A stretch of 64,000 bases of DNA from Mangrovibrevibacter kandeliae. Lineage in GTDB: Bacteria > Pseudomonadota > Alphaproteobacteria > Rhizobiales > Rhizobiaceae. The DNA is taken from positions 868,001 through 932,000 of the forward strand of contig NZ_JANIFJ010000001.1 of the NCBI RefSeq assembly GCF_024519155.1, read 5' to 3'. Below, piece by piece: positions 48,255-59,410 of this stretch. The translations under genes were made by a program, and so were the position numbers. Every line of letters starts with the position of its first letter. Position 1 is the first letter of the stretch. The notes below the pieces were generated by a model. It saw only the letters and a program-made list of their open reading frames with translations, had not been told where the DNA came from and did no database searches.

Positions 48255-49571
48255 ATGTCGCAAGCCGTCCGCAGCGAGACCGCCGCCACCGATCCGTTCT
48301 TCTCCGCATCGCTCGACACCGTGGATCCGGAGCTGGCCAAGGCGATGGCCGGCGAGCTGCATCGCCAGCAGCACGAGATCGAGCTGATCGCGTCTGAGAA
48401 CATCGTCTCCAGGGCAGTGCTCGAGGCGCAGGGCTCGGTGCTGACCAACAAGTACGCCGAGGGGTATCCCGGCAAGCGGTATTACGGCGGCTGCGAGTTC
48501 GTCGACATCGCCGAGACGCTGGCGATCGAGCGGGCGAAGCAGCTGTTCGGCTGCGGGTTCGCCAACGTCCAGCCGAACTCCGGCAGCCAGGCGAACCAGG
48601 CGGTTCTCATCGCACTGTCAAAGCCTGGCGACACGCTGCTCGGCATGAGCCTCGATGCCGGCGGCCATCTCACGCACGGCGCCCGGCCGAACCTTTCGGG
48701 GCGCTGGTTCAACGCGGTCCAGTACGGGCTCGACCTCGAGACCGGGCTGATCGACTACGATCAGGTCGCCAGCCTCGCCGAGGAGCACAAGCCGGCGGTG
48801 ATCGTCGCCGGCGGCTCGGCCTATTCGCGCCGGATCGACTTCGCCCGCTTCCGTCAGATTGCGGATGCGGTCGGCGCCTGGCTCTGGGTCGACATGGCGC
48901 ACTTCGCGGGTCTGGTGGCCGGCGGTCAGCATCCGAGCCCGTTCCCGCACGCCCACGTCGTCACGTCGACGACGCACAAGACGCTGCGCGGGCCGCGCGG
49001 CGGTCTCGTGCTGACCAATGATGAGGACATCGCCAAGAAGATCAACTCGGCGATCTTCCCCGGCCTGCAGGGCGGCCCGCTGATGCACGTCATCGCGGGC
49101 AAGGCGGTCGCCTTCGCCGAGGCGCTCCGCCCGTCCTACAAGGACTACGTCGCGAAGGTGGTCGACAACGCGCGGGTGCTGGCCGAGACGGTGCGCGAGG
49201 GCGGCTTCGACATCGTCTCCGGCGGCACGGACACGCATCTGATGCTCGTCGACCTCCGCCCGAAGTCGCTGACCGGCAAGGCGTCGGAGACCGCGCTCGG
49301 ACGGGCCGGCATCACCTGCAACAAGAATGGCGTGCCGAACGACCCGCAGAAGCCGACGATCACCTCGGGCGTCCGCCTCGGCACCCCGGCGGCGACCACC
49401 CGCGGTTTCGGCCCGGACGAGTTCCGACAGGTCGGCCGGCTCATCGTCGAGGTTCTCGATGGCCTGACGACCGCCAATTCCGAGGACGGCAACACGCTCG
49501 TCGAGGCACGCGTGAAGGAAGAGGTCGAGCGGTTGACGGCACGCTTCCCGATCTACGCCACGCTCGGCTGA
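48255..49571 (+). CDS. glyA: Serine hydroxymethyltransferase
   Basis: PLP enzyme interconverting serine and glycine with transfer of a one-carbon unit to THF. The 438 residues include [36 protein letters not shown] and the PLP lysine near 241 ([14 protein letters not shown]). The ATG at 48255 lies after AGGAG. Candidate promoter: TTGGAT at 48149, 17 bases, TGTGCT (weak). It is first gene of a glyA-nrdR-ribD-ribE run that is standard in alphaproteobacteria. Confidence 0.97.
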   Translation: MSQAVRSETAATDPFFSASLDTVDPELAKAMAGELHRQQHEIELIASENIVSRAVLEAQGSVLTNKYAEGYPGKRYYGGCEFVDIAETLAIERAKQLFGCGFANVQPNSGSQANQAVLIALSKPGDTLLGMSLDAGGHLTHGARPNLSGRWFNAVQYGLDLETGLIDYDQVASLAEEHKPAVIVAGGSAYSRRIDFARFRQIADAVGAWLWVDMAHFAGLVAGGQHPSPFPHAHVVTSTTHKTLRGPRGGLVLTNDEDIAKKINSAIFPGLQGGPLMHVIAGKAVAFAEALRPSYKDYVAKVVDNARVLAETVREGGFDIVSGGTDTHLMLVDLRPKSLTGKASETALGRAGITCNKNGVPNDPQKPTITSGVRLGTPAATTRGFGPDEFRQVGRLIVEVLDGLTTANSEDGNTLVEARVKEEVERLTARFPIYATLG

Positions 49572-49581
49572 TCGGACCGCC

Positions 49582-50109
49582 ATGCGCTGCCCCTATTGCG
49601 GGTCACAGGACTCGCAGGTGAAGGACTCGCGCCCCGCCGAGGACGGCGGGGCGATCCGCCGGCGTCGCGTTTGCCCAGACTGCGGCGGCCGGTTCACGAC
49701 CTATGAGCGGGTGCAGCTGCGCGAGCTGACGGTGTTGAAGAAGTCGGGCCGGCGCGTGCCGTTCGACCGCGACAAGCTCGCCCGTTCGGTTCAGGTGGCG
49801 TTGCGCAAGCGCCAGGTCGATCCAGAGCGGGTGGAGCGTCTGATCTCGGGCATCGTGCGCCAGCTCGAGTCGACGGGCGAGGCGGAGGTGACCTCCGACC
49901 AGATCGGCCTCTTGGTGATGGAGGCGCTGCGAGGCCTCGACGACGTCGCCTATGTGCGCTTCGCGTCGGTGTATCGGGACTTCCGCGAGGCGCGGGACTT
50001 TGCCGCCCTGATCGGCGAGCTGTCGCAGGGGCCTCAACGCGCACCGCCGGTGGATCCGGACGAGGAGGATCCGCGCGAGGCCGCTGGCGAACCGATGCGC
50101 GATGCCTGA
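49582..50109 (+). CDS. nrdR: Transcriptional repressor NrdR
   Basis: Zinc-finger and ATP-cone repressor of ribonucleotide reductase genes. The 175 residues have zinc cysteines 3, 6, 31 and 34 ([15 protein letters not shown]) and an ATP cone from about 49 to 139 ([20 protein letters not shown]). The C-terminus is longer than average and acidic. It begins 10 bases after glyA and overlaps ribD by 8 bases. No nrd gene or NrdR-box pair was recognised in the window. Confidence 0.96.
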   Translation: MRCPYCGSQDSQVKDSRPAEDGGAIRRRRVCPDCGGRFTTYERVQLRELTVLKKSGRRVPFDRDKLARSVQVALRKRQVDPERVERLISGIVRQLESTGEAEVTSDQIGLLVMEALRGLDDVAYVRFASVYRDFREARDFAALIGELSQGPQRAPPVDPDEEDPREAAGEPMRDA

Positions 50110-51223
50110 GGGTCCGTCCGAGCTGGACCGCCGGTTCATGGCCGCGGCGATCCGTCTGTCCGAGCGGCATGTCGGACTGACCGGCACGAACCCCTCGGTC
50201 GCGACGCTGATCGTGCGCGACGACGGCGATGGCCCGGTGATCGTCGGGCGGGGCGTGACGGCCGAGGGCGGCCGGCCGCACGCCGAGACGCAGGCCCTCG
50301 CCGAGGCCGGCGCGCGTGCCCGCGGCGCCACCGCCTATGTCACGCTCGAGCCCTGCGCCCATCACGGCCGCACGCCGCCCTGCGCCGAAGCACTGGTCGC
50401 CGCCGGCATCGCGCGCGTCGTCTCGGCGGCGGCCGATCCCGATCCGCGAGTCAGCGGCCGGGGCCATGCGATCCTCACCGCGGCCGGACTCGCGGTGACA
50501 CCCGGTGTGATGGCGGCCGACGCAGGCCGTCCCATGTCCGGCTATCTCTGCCGGCTGACCCGCAAGCGCGCCGAGGTCACGCTGAAGCTCGCGCTGTCGT
50601 CCGATGGCTGCCTCGGCCGGATCGGGGCCGGGCCGATCGCGATCACGGGTCCGGTCGCCAACGCCCAGACGCATCTCTTGCGGGCGCGGCACGACGCGGT
50701 GCTGGTGGGGGTCGGCACCGTGCTGGAGGACGATCCTCAGCTGACCTGCCGGCTCCCGGGGCTGGCCGACCGCTCGCCGCTGCGCATCGTCATCGACCCC
50801 GGCTTGCGAACCCCGCCGACGTCACGGCTCGCCGCAACGGCGCGCGAAGTGCCCACCGCCTTCGCGACGCTCGGCGCGGCTCCGGCGGCGCAACGCCGGG
50901 CGCTCGCCACCGCCGGCTGCGACTTCATCGCCTGCGAGGCCGACCCCGCCACCGGCCTGGTGGCGCTGCCGGAACTCCTGGAGGATCTCGCCGCGCGCGG
51001 CATCGCGAGCGTGCTGGTCGAGGGCGGACGCCGCACCGCCGCGGCGTTCCTCGATCAGGGACTGGTCGATCGGCTGGTGCTCCTCGTCGGTCCGCACGCC
51101 ATCGGACCAGGCGGCATCGCGGCGCCACTTGATCTGACGTCGGCCCGTCGCGATTTCCGGCTCGAGCGGGAAGCCTGCTACGGGGCCGATCGCATGTATG
51201 CCTTCACACGAAAGGATCGATGA
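50102..51223 (+). CDS. ribD: Bifunctional diaminohydroxyphosphoribosylaminopyrimidine deaminase / 5-amino-6-(5-phosphoribosylamino)uracil reductase
   Basis: Second and third steps of riboflavin synthesis. The N-terminal deaminase (about 10-150) shows HAETQAL and [18 protein letters not shown] with the zinc His/Cys/Cys. The C-terminal reductase (about 155-370) shows [28 protein letters not shown] and [14 protein letters not shown]. The 373 residues match the usual length. It overlaps nrdR by 8 bases and the next gene at its stop. Confidence 0.96.
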   Translation: MPEGPSELDRRFMAAAIRLSERHVGLTGTNPSVATLIVRDDGDGPVIVGRGVTAEGGRPHAETQALAEAGARARGATAYVTLEPCAHHGRTPPCAEALVAAGIARVVSAAADPDPRVSGRGHAILTAAGLAVTPGVMAADAGRPMSGYLCRLTRKRAEVTLKLALSSDGCLGRIGAGPIAITGPVANAQTHLLRARHDAVLVGVGTVLEDDPQLTCRLPGLADRSPLRIVIDPGLRTPPTSRLAATAREVPTAFATLGAAPAAQRRALATAGCDFIACEADPATGLVALPELLEDLAARGIASVLVEGGRRTAAAFLDQGLVDRLVLLVGPHAIGPGGIAAPLDLTSARRDFRLEREACYGADRMYAFTRKDR

Positions 51224-51834
51224 TGTTCACCGGCATCGTCACCGACATCGGCCGCATCGCGAGCGTGCGAGACCTCGATGTCGGCCGCCGCTTCCGCGTT
51301 GCGACCACCTACGAGCCGGATACGATCGCGCTCGGTGCTTCGATCGCGTGCGCCGGCGTCTGCCTGACGGTCACCGCTCTACCCGAGGCCGGCGCGAACG
51401 ATCGCTGGTTCGAGGTCGAGGCCTGGGAGGAGGCGCTGCGGCTGACGACCGCCGGCGGGTGGGCCGAAGGCACGCGGATCAATCTCGAACGTTCGCTGAA
51501 GCTCGGCGACGAGCTCGGCGGCCACCTCGTCTCCGGTCATGTCGACGGTACGGCGACTATCGTTGCGGTCGAGCCGGAAGGCGAGGCGGTGCGCTTCCGC
51601 ATCGAGGCACCGTCCGAGCTGTCGCGCTTCGTGGCCCGCAAGGGCTCCGTCTGCCTCGACGGCACCTCGCTCACGGTCAACTCCGTCGAGGGCCACCGGT
51701 TCGACGTGCTCCTCATCCGCCACTCGCTGGAGGTGACGACGTGGGGCGAGCGGCAGGTCGGCGACAGCGTCAATCTTGAGGTCGATCAGATTGCGCGCTA
51801 TGCCGAGCGCCTGTTCGGCGACACCTCGCGTTGA
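51223..51834 (+). CDS. ribE: Riboflavin synthase, alpha chain
   Basis: Dismutation of two 6,7-dimethyl-8-ribityllumazines to riboflavin. The 203 residues show two lumazine-binding repeats: [12 protein letters not shown] and GASIACAGVCLTVT in the first half, GHLVSGHVDGTAT and GSVCLDGTSLTVN in the second. The ATG at 51223 gives the family start MFTG. An ATG at 51220 overlaps the ribD TGA. AAAGGA is placed better for 51223. The bifunctional GTP-cyclohydrolase/DHBP gene is not in the window. Confidence 0.95.
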   Translation: MFTGIVTDIGRIASVRDLDVGRRFRVATTYEPDTIALGASIACAGVCLTVTALPEAGANDRWFEVEAWEEALRLTTAGGWAEGTRINLERSLKLGDELGGHLVSGHVDGTATIVAVEPEGEAVRFRIEAPSELSRFVARKGSVCLDGTSLTVNSVEGHRFDVLLIRHSLEVTTWGERQVGDSVNLEVDQIARYAERLFGDTSR

Positions 51835-51926
51835 GAAGCCGTCGCTTTCCGTAATTCGCCCGCCCGCTCATCGCTCGGATCGCCTCGCGTCCGTCGCGCC
51901 GCCGTCCGCTGTTTCGAAAGTCCGCC

Positions 51927-52376
51927 ATGTCCACCCAGCCGCACCTCCTGATCGTCGAGGCCCGCTTCTACGACCACATCGCCGACCATCTGCTCGAGGG
52001 TGCCACGGCACGGCTCGATGCGGCCGGCGCCACCTATGACGTCGTGACGGTGCCCGGCGCGCTGGAAATTCCCGCCGCGATCAGCTTCGCACTCGACGGC
52101 GCGAACGAAGACGGCGTCGACTATGACGGCTTCGTCGCGCTCGGCTGCGTCATTCGCGGCGAGACCTACCACTTCGAGATCGTCGCCAACGAGTCGGCCC
52201 GGGCGCTGACCGCACTGTCGGTCGACGAGAGCCTGGCGATCGGCAACGGCATCCTCACGGTCGAGAGCGAGGAGCAGGCGCTGGTGCGGGCCCGCCGTGG
52301 CGACAAGGACAAGGGCGGTGGCGCCGCTGAGGCGGCACTGGCGATGATCGCGCTCCGCCGCAAGCTGGGAGCCTGA
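51927..52376 (+). CDS. ribH: 6,7-dimethyl-8-ribityllumazine synthase
   Basis: Makes the lumazine substrate of riboflavin synthase. The 149 residues include [50 protein letters not shown] and [15 protein letters not shown]. It lies 92 bases after ribE and 4 bases before nusB. No FMN riboswitch was recognised in the gap. Confidence 0.97.
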   Translation: MSTQPHLLIVEARFYDHIADHLLEGATARLDAAGATYDVVTVPGALEIPAAISFALDGANEDGVDYDGFVALGCVIRGETYHFEIVANESARALTALSVDESLAIGNGILTVESEEQALVRARRGDKDKGGGAAEAALAMIALRRKLGA

Positions 52377-52380
52377 CGCC

Positions 52381-52866
52381 ATGTCGGATGCCGCGCCTCG
52401 CGTTCCGCGTCCCGCCAACAAGCGGGGCGCCGCGCGTCTCGCCGCCGTTCAGGCGCTCTACCAGATGGATGTCGGCGGCACGACGCTGCTCGAGACCGTG
52501 TCGGAATACGAGAGCTTCCGGCTCGGCCGCGAGGTCGACGGCGACCAGTACCGCGAGGCGGATGCCGCGTGGTTCCGCGACGTCGTGTCCGGCGTGGTGC
52601 GCAACCAGACCGAAATCGATCCTCTGATTCACACCTCGCTAACGGCCGATTGGCCGCTGGCGCGCCTCGACACGACCCTGCGGGCCATCATGCGGGCCGG
52701 CGCCTACGAGATCGGCCACCGCAAGGACGTGCCTGTGGCGGTCATCGTCACCGAATATGTCGACATCGCCCGCGCCTTCTACACCGAGGACGAGCCGCCG
52801 CTGGTCAATGCCGTGCTCGACCGGATCGCACGGCGCGTGCGCGGCGAGGGCCGGGGCACCTCGTGA
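52381..52866 (+). CDS. nusB: Transcription antitermination factor NusB
   Basis: Binds boxA with S10 in rRNA antitermination. The 161 residues have the NusB helical fold: [18 protein letters not shown] at the N-terminus, [30 protein letters not shown] and [30 protein letters not shown]. It is directly behind ribH and overlaps the MFS gene start by 4 bases (GTGA). Confidence 0.96.
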   Translation: MSDAAPRVPRPANKRGAARLAAVQALYQMDVGGTTLLETVSEYESFRLGREVDGDQYREADAAWFRDVVSGVVRNQTEIDPLIHTSLTADWPLARLDTTLRAIMRAGAYEIGHRKDVPVAVIVTEYVDIARAFYTEDEPPLVNAVLDRIARRVRGEGRGTS

Positions 52867-54101
52867 CCGCGGTCCCGGGCGCCCCGGGAGCGCCGCTGGC
52901 CGGCCGCGGGGCCTACCGCAACGCCTATGTCCTTGCGGCCGCGCAGGCCGTCGTCGGCGCCGCCGCGCCGGTGACGATCGCCTCGGGCGGTCTCGCCGGC
53001 CTCTGGTTGCTCGGCGATGCGAAGGACCTCGCGACACTGCCCGTGACGGGCTTCAACCTCGGCGTCGCGCTCGGGGCGCTGCCGGCCGCCGCACTGATGC
53101 GCGCCATCGGGCGGCGCTACGGGCTGATGGCCGGCGCCCTGGTCACCGGAATCGGCGGGTTGGCAGCGGCGCTGTCGCTCTTCGCGGCTGGCTTCTGGCC
53201 GTTCGCCGCGTCGCTGATGGCGATCGGCTTCGGCGCCGCTTTCGTGCAGCAGTACCGCTTCGCCGCACTCGACGGCCTCGCGGTGCCGCTGCGGCCGCGC
53301 GCCGTTTCAATCGTCCTCACCGGCGGCCTGTTCTCGGCGGTCATCGGGCCGCAGCTGGTGCGCCTCTTCCGGGATGCCTTCCTGCCGATCCCGTTCGCCG
53401 GTGCGTTCGCCGGTCTCGTCGCGCTGTCGCTCGCCGGCGTGCTGATCCTGTCGCTGCTGCGCGTGCCCGAGGCGGCCGACACCGATGCGGGCGAGAATCT
53501 CGCACCGGCCCGCCCGCTCGGGGCGATCCTGCGCCAGCCGCACTTCGTCGCGGGCCTCGTCTGCGCGGTCGGCAGCTACGCGCTGATGAGCTTCGTGATG
53601 ACCGGCGCGCCGCTTGCCATCGTCGGCTGCGGCCTGCCGGTCGACGTCAGCTTCCTCGGCATCCAGTGGCACGTGCTCGCAATGTTCGCGCCAAGCTTCG
53701 TCACCGGCCGGCTGATCCAGCGCTTCGGCAAGCACGCGGTGATCGCGACAGGCCTCGTGCTCATCGCGGCCAGCGCCACGGTCTCGCTGTCGGGCCTGGC
53801 CGTCTGGAACTTCTGGGTCGGTCTCATCCTGCTCGGCCTCGGCTGGAACTTCGGCTTCATCGGCTCGACCGCGCTCGTCGCCGAGAGCTATCGCGCGTCG
53901 GAGAAGAGCAAGGCGCAGGGGTTTCACGACTTCGTCCTGTTCGGCTCGGTCGCCGCCGCCTCGTTTCTCTCCGGGCGCGTGCTGAGCGCGGCCGGCTGGG
54001 CGGCAATGAACCTCGCCGTCTACCCGATCGCCGCCCTCTGCCTCGTCGTTCTCGCCGCGGAGTATGCCACCGCTCGGCGCCGTCTCGCACGGGCGGCATA
54101 G
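52863..54101 (+). CDS. MFS transporter
   Basis: Major facilitator superfamily protein of 412 residues with about 12 membrane helices and the motif [17 protein letters not shown] after helix 3. The substrate is unknown. The GTG at 52863 overlaps the nusB stop, so expression is coupled to nusB. The family start after the polar [11 protein letters not shown] segment is uncertain by a few residues. It is last gene of the glyA-to-nusB run. Confidence 0.9.
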   Translation: MTAVPGAPGAPLAGRGAYRNAYVLAAAQAVVGAAAPVTIASGGLAGLWLLGDAKDLATLPVTGFNLGVALGALPAAALMRAIGRRYGLMAGALVTGIGGLAAALSLFAAGFWPFAASLMAIGFGAAFVQQYRFAALDGLAVPLRPRAVSIVLTGGLFSAVIGPQLVRLFRDAFLPIPFAGAFAGLVALSLAGVLILSLLRVPEAADTDAGENLAPARPLGAILRQPHFVAGLVCAVGSYALMSFVMTGAPLAIVGCGLPVDVSFLGIQWHVLAMFAPSFVTGRLIQRFGKHAVIATGLVLIAASATVSLSGLAVWNFWVGLILLGLGWNFGFIGSTALVAESYRASEKSKAQGFHDFVLFGSVAAASFLSGRVLSAAGWAAMNLAVYPIAALCLVVLAAEYATARRRLARAA

Positions 54102-54108
54102 AACCTTA

Positions 54109-54217
54109 CGTCAGCTTGACGAGGGTTTACCCTCAGGTAACCTCCCCTCGCTGTCGCCTGCAGGCTCCTTCGAGCCGTCGGTGGAGGCAAAGCGAACGGC
54201 CGGCAATGCACCGGCCG
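54109..54217 (+). promoter_or_regulatory. hppA control region: palindrome in promoter spacer and leader hairpin
   Basis: TTGACG (54116-54121) and TAACCT (54138-54143), spaced by 16 bases, form a candidate promoter. GAGGGT-TT-ACCCTC (54121-54134) lies inside that spacer, and CGTCA-GCT-TGACG (54109-54121) overlaps the -35. In the leader a perfect 7-bp hairpin (54197-54217, loop of 7) precedes the GGAGG ribosome site. Both suggest regulation, but the regulator is unknown. Confidence 0.4.
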
Positions 54218-54236
54218 AGGAGGGTGAGGGAGGCCT

Positions 54237-56387
54237 ATGAGTACAGTTCTGTTGCTCGTGATCGCGTGCGGGGTCCTGTCGATCGTCTATGCCGTCTGGG
54301 CCACCCAGTCGGTGCTGGCCTCCGATGCGGGCAACGCCCGCATGCAGGAGATCGCCGGGGCCATCCGCGAGGGGGCCACCGCCTATCTGACGCGCCAGTA
54401 CACCACCATCGCGGTGGTCGGCGCGATCGTCTTCGTGCTTTGCTGGGCGCTGCTTTCGGCCTATGCCGCCGCCGGCTTCCTCATCGGGGCCGTTCTGTCC
54501 GGCCTCGCCGGCTTCATCGGCATGAACGTGTCCGTGCGGGCGAACGTGCGCACCGCGCAGGCCGCGTCGCGTTCGCTCGCCGCCGGCCTCGGCATCGCCT
54601 TCAAGTCGGGCGCCATCACCGGCATGCTCGTGGCCGGTCTCGCGCTGATCGGCGTCGCCGCCTACTTCTTCGTGCTGACCGGATCGTTCGGCCTCGCGCC
54701 GTCCGACCGGTCGGTGATCGACGGTCTGGTGGCGCTCGGGTTCGGCGCATCCCTGATCTCGATCTTCGCCCGCCTCGGCGGCGGCATCTTCACCAAGGGC
54801 GCCGACGTCGGCGGCGACCTCGTCGGCAAGGTCGAGGCCGGCATTCCCGAGGACGATCCGCGCAACCCGGCCACCATCGCCGACAACGTGGGCGACAATG
54901 TCGGCGACTGCGCCGGCATGGCGGCGGACCTGTTCGAGACCTATGCGGTGACCGTCGTCGCGACGATGGTGCTCGGCGCGATCTTCTTTGCCGGCAGCGA
55001 CCGGGTGGAGACGGCCATGGTCTATCCGCTCGCCATCTGCGGGGCCTGCATCGTCACCTCGATCGTCGGCACCTTCTTCGTGCGGCTCGGCACCAACGGC
55101 TCGATCATGGGCGCGCTCTACAAGGGCCTGTGGGCGACCTCGCTCCTGTCGATCCTCGGCCTCGGCCTGGCCACCTGGCAGACCGTCGGCTTCGGCGATG
55201 TCGGCCAGAGCAGCGCCGGCACCGTGATCAACGGGCTCGACCTCTTCATCTGCGGCGTCATCGGTCTTGCGGTGACGGCGCTGATCGTGTGGATCACCGA
55301 GTACTACACAGGCATCGGGTTCCGCCCGGTGCGCTCGATCAGCCAGGCATCGGTATCCGGCCACGGCACCAACGTCATCCAGGGCCTCGCCGTCTCGCTG
55401 GAGGCGACGGCGCTGCCGACGCTGGTGATCGTCGCGGGCATCGTCTCGACCTATCAGCTCTCCGGGCTCTACGGGACGGCGATCGCGGTGACCTCGATGC
55501 TCGGCATCGCGGGCATGATCGTGGCGCTCGACGCCTTCGGGCCCGTCACCGACAATGCCGGCGGCATCGCGGAGATGGCGGGTCTTCCGCCGGAGGTGCG
55601 CAAGTCCACCGACGCGCTCGACGCGGTCGGCAACACCACGAAGGCGGTCACCAAGGGCTACGCCATCGGCTCAGCCGGCCTCGGCGCCCTCGTCCTGTTC
55701 GCCGCCTACAACTACGATCTCGAGTACTTCGTGCGTGAGGCGCAGGCGGGCAACGGCTTTGCCTACTTCAGGGACGTGACGCCCGACTTCGCGCTGACCA
55801 ATCCCTTCGTGGTGGTCGGCCTTCTCCTCGGCGGTCTCATCCCCTTCCTGTTCGGCGGCATCGCGATGACCGCCGTCGGGCGGGCCGCGCAGGCGGTGGT
55901 GATCGAGGTGCGGCGGCAGTTCAAGGAGGCGCCCGGCATCATGGAGGGGACCGAGCGGCCGAACTATGCCCGTGCCGTCGACATGCTGACGCGTGCGGCG
56001 ATTGCCGAGATGGTCGTCCCGTCGCTGCTGCCGGTGCTGGCGCCGATCGTGGTCTTCTTCGCCGTCGACCTGATTGCCGGCAAGAGCGAGGCCTTCTCGG
56101 CGCTGGGCGCGATGCTGCTCGGCGTCATCGTCACCGGCCTCTTCGTCGCGATCTCGATGACCTCCGGCGGCGGCGCCTGGGACAATGCGAAGAAGAGCTT
56201 CGAGGACGGCTTCGTCGACAGTTCGGGCGCGCGGCACTTCAAAGGCTCGGATGCGCACAAGGCCTCGGTGACCGGCGACACCGTCGGCGACCCCTACAAG
56301 GACACCGCCGGGCCGGCGGTCAATCCGGCGATCAAGATCACCAACATCGTCGCGCTCCTGCTTCTCGCCGTGCTCGCGCACGGCTGA
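54237..56387 (+). CDS. hppA: K+-independent H+-translocating pyrophosphatase
   Basis: Membrane pump that couples PPi hydrolysis to proton transport, probably across the inner membrane or acidocalcisome-like membranes. The 716 residues have about 16 helices. The signature [19 protein letters not shown] (near 216-235) and a lysine in [16 protein letters not shown] (near 469) are visible. That lysine replaces the alanine of K+-dependent enzymes, so it should not need K+. Together with ppk1/ppx it points to active phosphate-energy metabolism. Confidence 0.96.
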   Translation: MSTVLLLVIACGVLSIVYAVWATQSVLASDAGNARMQEIAGAIREGATAYLTRQYTTIAVVGAIVFVLCWALLSAYAAAGFLIGAVLSGLAGFIGMNVSVRANVRTAQAASRSLAAGLGIAFKSGAITGMLVAGLALIGVAAYFFVLTGSFGLAPSDRSVIDGLVALGFGASLISIFARLGGGIFTKGADVGGDLVGKVEAGIPEDDPRNPATIADNVGDNVGDCAGMAADLFETYAVTVVATMVLGAIFFAGSDRVETAMVYPLAICGACIVTSIVGTFFVRLGTNGSIMGALYKGLWATSLLSILGLGLATWQTVGFGDVGQSSAGTVINGLDLFICGVIGLAVTALIVWITEYYTGIGFRPVRSISQASVSGHGTNVIQGLAVSLEATALPTLVIVAGIVSTYQLSGLYGTAIAVTSMLGIAGMIVALDAFGPVTDNAGGIAEMAGLPPEVRKSTDALDAVGNTTKAVTKGYAIGSAGLGALVLFAAYNYDLEYFVREAQAGNGFAYFRDVTPDFALTNPFVVVGLLLGGLIPFLFGGIAMTAVGRAAQAVVIEVRRQFKEAPGIMEGTERPNYARAVDMLTRAAIAEMVVPSLLPVLAPIVVFFAVDLIAGKSEAFSALGAMLLGVIVTGLFVAISMTSGGGAWDNAKKSFEDGFVDSSGARHFKGSDAHKASVTGDTVGDPYKDTAGPAVNPAIKITNIVALLLLAVLAHG

Positions 56388-56411
56388 GGTCGAACGCCGC
56401 CGACACCGGCG

Positions 56412-56427
56412 CGGGCCTGGCGGCCCG
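56412..56427 (+). terminator. Hairpin between convergent hppA and bamE
   Basis: CGGGCC and its complement form a 6-bp stem with TGGC as loop. No T-run follows, so it is weak. Confidence 0.3.
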
Positions 56428-56468
56428 TGCCTGGAGCGGATGCAGCGCGAGCGCTCTGGGCTCGACGC

Positions 56469-56963
56469 TCAGCGCTTCTGGTTGGTAAGCGTGTCGACGA
56501 TGCTGCTGTTGTTCGGGCCTTCGTCGGAGAGGAGGCCGCCGAGGAAGCTGGCATCCTTGCCGCCGGTGGCGGTGGTGCGCGAGACGAAGTCGAAGACCTT
56601 GCCGTCCTGCAGGCCGTAGTTGGCCAGCCGCTCGACCCTGCCGTCCTTGTCGAAATACACCGCCAGCACGTGCTGGTCGACGATGTGCGGCCGCATGAAG
56701 GCGACCGGGCGAACCCGCTTCTGCGAGATGTAGTAGAACACCTCGTTGTCGAAGGTGGCGGTGGTCGATGGCGATCCGAGTGCCAGCAGGACCTGCTCCC
56801 GGCTTGATCCGACGGGGACGAGCGACAGCTGCTGCTCGTCGATGACATAGCCCTGGTTGAAGGTCTCGGCGGTGTTGCAGCCGGTCATCATGAGCGACAT
56901 CGCCAAGGCCGAGGATGCGAGCAGCGGCAACTGGATACGAACAGCACGGAACACGCTCGACAT
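56469..56963 (-). CDS. bamE: Outer membrane lipoprotein BamE (OmlA/SmpA)
   Basis: Accessory lipoprotein of the BAM complex for outer-membrane protein insertion. The 164 residues have a lipoprotein signal with the lipobox ending at Cys29 (LMMTGCN). The SmpA/OmlA fold follows (QGYVIDEQQLSLVPVGSSREQVLLALGSPST, FYYISQKRVRPVAFM, VDQHVLAVYFDKDGRVERLANYGL). The C-terminal tail (residues 130-164) is longer than in enteric bacteria. It is divergent from the bc1 chaperone gene. Confidence 0.92.
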   Translation of the reverse strand: MSSVFRAVRIQLPLLASSALAMSLMMTGCNTAETFNQGYVIDEQQLSLVPVGSSREQVLLALGSPSTTATFDNEVFYYISQKRVRPVAFMRPHIVDQHVLAVYFDKDGRVERLANYGLQDGKVFDFVSRTTATGGKDASFLGGLLSDEGPNNSSIVDTLTNQKR

Positions 56964-57157
56964 CTCCTCAGGTCCTCACCAACACGGCCGGGATTACCAT
57001 CGACGCGAATGCGTCCTTTTGGCGTCAGCGACCGCAACGGGTCGGCGGCGCAACGGGTGCCCGGGAAAAGGGCAGGGCTTGAGTAAAGCAGTCGGGCACG
57101 CGTTGCAATCGCGGGGCGGTCGTGCGAGGCGAGGCGCTCGGCACGACGGCGGGTGGA

Positions 57158-57679
57158 ATGTTCGAGCGGTTCAGGATCAGGCGGCGCAATCGCGAGATCG
57201 TCGACGCGCTTTACGCGCAGATCGTCGAGCAGTCGCGTCAGCCCTGCCTGTTCACGCAGATGGCCATTCCGGACACGGTGATGGGGCGCTTCGAGGCCCT
57301 CTCGATCCACGTCTTCCTCGTGCTGTTCCGCTGCAAGCGCGTAGCGGCCCTGCAGCCTCTCGCGCAGGACCTCGTCGACCGCTTCATGACCGATCTCGAT
57401 GGTTCCATCCGCGAACTCGGCATCGGCGACCAATCGGTGCCCAAGCGCATGAAGCGGCTGGCGGCGATGTTCTACGCGCGGGCCGACGCCTATGATTCTC
57501 CGCTGGAAGCCGAGGACCGGGACGCGCTGGCTCGAGCGCTCGCCGCGCGGATCGCCGTGCCGGAGTCGAGCCCGGATGCCGCCCGCGACATCGCATCCTA
57601 TATGTTGAAGCGTAACAGCGAACTGAGGGCGCTCGGCGACGACCGGATCCTGAGCGGCCATCTGTCGAGCGAGGTCTGA
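57158..57679 (+). CDS. Ubiquinol-cytochrome c chaperone family protein (CBP3-like)
   Basis: Assists assembly of the cytochrome bc1 complex. The 173 residues show the family pattern DALYAQIVEQSRQP, DTVMGRFEALSIHVFLVLFR, AQDLVDRFMTDLDGSIRELGIGD and RMKRLAAMFYARADAY. The ATG at 57158 with GGTGGA upstream fits MFERFRIRRRN. A GTG at 57122 would add 12 residues. It is 3 bases before the DUF177 gene and probably shares its transcript. Confidence 0.92.
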   Translation: MFERFRIRRRNREIVDALYAQIVEQSRQPCLFTQMAIPDTVMGRFEALSIHVFLVLFRCKRVAALQPLAQDLVDRFMTDLDGSIRELGIGDQSVPKRMKRLAAMFYARADAYDSPLEAEDRDALARALAARIAVPESSPDAARDIASYMLKRNSELRALGDDRILSGHLSSEV

Positions 57680-57682
57680 GCG

Positions 57683-58261
57683 ATGTCGTCCTCTGCATCT
57701 GCCGAAACCGGCACGCCCCTCGACGTGCATGTACGGGTGCGCAGCCTTCCAAAGGAGGGCGCGCCGGTGGTCTTCGAGGCGGACGAAGACGAGCGTGGAG
57801 CGCTCGCCGCCCGTCTCGGCATACCGAAGGTCGAGCGGATGACGGCCGATCTGCGTGCGCAGCCCTGGCGGGGGGAGGGCGCGCGCGTCATGGGCCGGCT
57901 GCGGGCTGAGGTCGTGCAGACGTGTGTGGTGACGCTGGAGCCGGTGCCGCAGTCGATCGACGAGGCCGTCGACCTGCGCTTCCTGCCCGAGCCGGGCCGG
58001 CCGAAGCGGCTCGACTCGCTGGGCGGCACCGAGCTCGATCTCGATCCGGAGGGCGACGACGCACCGGAGCACTTCACCGGCGACCGCATCGAGCTCGGCG
58101 AGATCCTGACCGAGCTTCTGGCGCTCGCCCTCGATCCCTATCCGCGCGCGGCCGGCGTCGACTTCGAGGCGGTCGATACCGATCCAGAACCGGACGGCGG
58201 CAAGGTTTCGCCCTTTGCCGGCCTCGCCCGGCTCCAGAGCGGCGATACCCCCGACGACTGA
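57683..58261 (+). CDS. DUF177 (YceD-like) domain protein
   Basis: The 192 residues carry the YceD/DUF177 pattern: PLDVHVRVRSLPKEGAPVVFEA, RMTADLRAQPWRGEGARVMGRLRAEVVQTCVVTLEPV and ELLALALDPYPRAAGV near the end. In bacteria the family is usually beside rpmF and is linked to 23S rRNA. No rpmF lies here. It is between the bc1 chaperone gene and plsX. Confidence 0.9.
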   Translation: MSSSASAETGTPLDVHVRVRSLPKEGAPVVFEADEDERGALAARLGIPKVERMTADLRAQPWRGEGARVMGRLRAEVVQTCVVTLEPVPQSIDEAVDLRFLPEPGRPKRLDSLGGTELDLDPEGDDAPEHFTGDRIELGEILTELLALALDPYPRAAGVDFEAVDTDPEPDGGKVSPFAGLARLQSGDTPDD

Positions 58262-58339
58262 GATGGCGATGGTTGCCACGTGCGGCAAAGCGGCTATCTT
58301 CGCGCCGCTGCCGGTGGCGGCGACCCGAGAGTGAGTTCA

Positions 58340-59410
58340 GTGCAGCGATCTTCCGATATCACGGTCTCCCTGGATGCGATGGGCGGCGACCACGGCCCGA
58401 GCGTCGTCATTCCCGGCGCCGAGATCGCCCTGCAGCGCCGTCCGGAGCTACGCTTCGTGATCTTCGGTCGAGAGGATGCCGTCATGCCGGTGCTCGACCG
58501 GCACCCGAAGCTGCGCGAGGCTTCCACCTTCCAGCACTGCGACGTGGCGGTGCGGATGGATGACAAGCCGTCGCAGGCGCTTCGTCAGGGGCGCAACAAG
58601 TCTTCGATGTGGCGCACCATCGAGGCGGTCAAGCTCGGTGAGGCGGATGTCGCGGTGTCGGCCGGCAACACCGGCGCGCTGATGGCGATGGCCAAATTCT
58701 GCCTGCGCACCATGGCGAATATCGAGCGGCCGGCGATCGCGGCGATCTGGCCGACGCTGCGCGGTGAGAGCATCGTACTCGACGTCGGCGCGACGATCGG
58801 CGCGGACGCACAGCAGCTGATCGACTTCTCGGTGATGGGCGCGGCGATGGCTCGCGCGCTGTTTCAGATCGAGCGGCCGACCATCGGTCTCCTCAACATC
58901 GGCGTCGAGGAGGTGAAGGGTCAGGACGAGATCCGCGAAGCCGGCCGGCTTCTCAAGGAATCGGAGATCGCGGGTCTCGATTACCGCGGTTTCGTCGAGG
59001 GCGACGATCTCGGCAAGGGCACCGTCGACGTCGTCGTCACCGAAGGGTTCACCGGCAATGTCGCGCTCAAGACCGCCGAGGGGACGGCCAAGCAGATCGC
59101 CGCCTATCTGCGCGCGGCGATGAGCCGCACGCTGCTCGCCAAGCTCGGTTACATACTCGCCAAGAGCGCCTTCGACCGCCTGCGCGACAAGATGGATCCG
59201 CGCAAGGTCAATGGCGGCGTCTTCCTCGGGCTGAACGGCGTCGTCATCAAGAGCCACGGCGGCACCGACGCCGAGGGCATCGCGGCGGCTATCGACCTCG
59301 CCCATGCGATGGCCCGGCACGGCCTGCGGCAGAAGATCGAGAAGGATCTGCATGAGTTCAATCTGCGTCTGTCCGACAGCGCTGCCCCGGACGCATCGGA
59401 GCGCCGCTGA
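58340..59410 (+). CDS. plsX: Phosphate acyltransferase PlsX
   Basis: Converts acyl-ACP to acyl phosphate, feeding PlsY in phospholipid synthesis. The 356 residues contain the glycine-rich [48 protein letters not shown] and [22 protein letters not shown] at 58340 is chosen with GAGAGTGAG upstream. A GTG at 58331 and an ATG-free upstream frame are alternatives. It is directly adjacent to fabH (0-base gap). Confidence 0.96.
   Translation: MQRSSDITVSLDAMGGDHGPSVVIPGAEIALQRRPELRFVIFGREDAVMPVLDRHPKLREASTFQHCDVAVRMDDKPSQALRQGRNKSSMWRTIEAVKLGEADVAVSAGNTGALMAMAKFCLRTMANIERPAIAAIWPTLRGESIVLDVGATIGADAQQLIDFSVMGAAMARALFQIERPTIGLLNIGVEEVKGQDEIREAGRLLKESEIAGLDYRGFVEGDDLGKGTVDVVVTEGFTGNVALKTAEGTAKQIAAYLRAAMSRTLLAKLGYILAKSAFDRLRDKMDPRKVNGGVFLGLNGVVIKSHGGTDAEGIAAAIDLAHAMARHGLRQKIEKDLHEFNLRLSDSAAPDASERR

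Noticed and set aside
49582-51834. FMN riboswitch in front of the rib genes
   Set aside because: The rib genes overlap nrdR and each other, leaving no room, and no RFN-like conserved sequence was seen.
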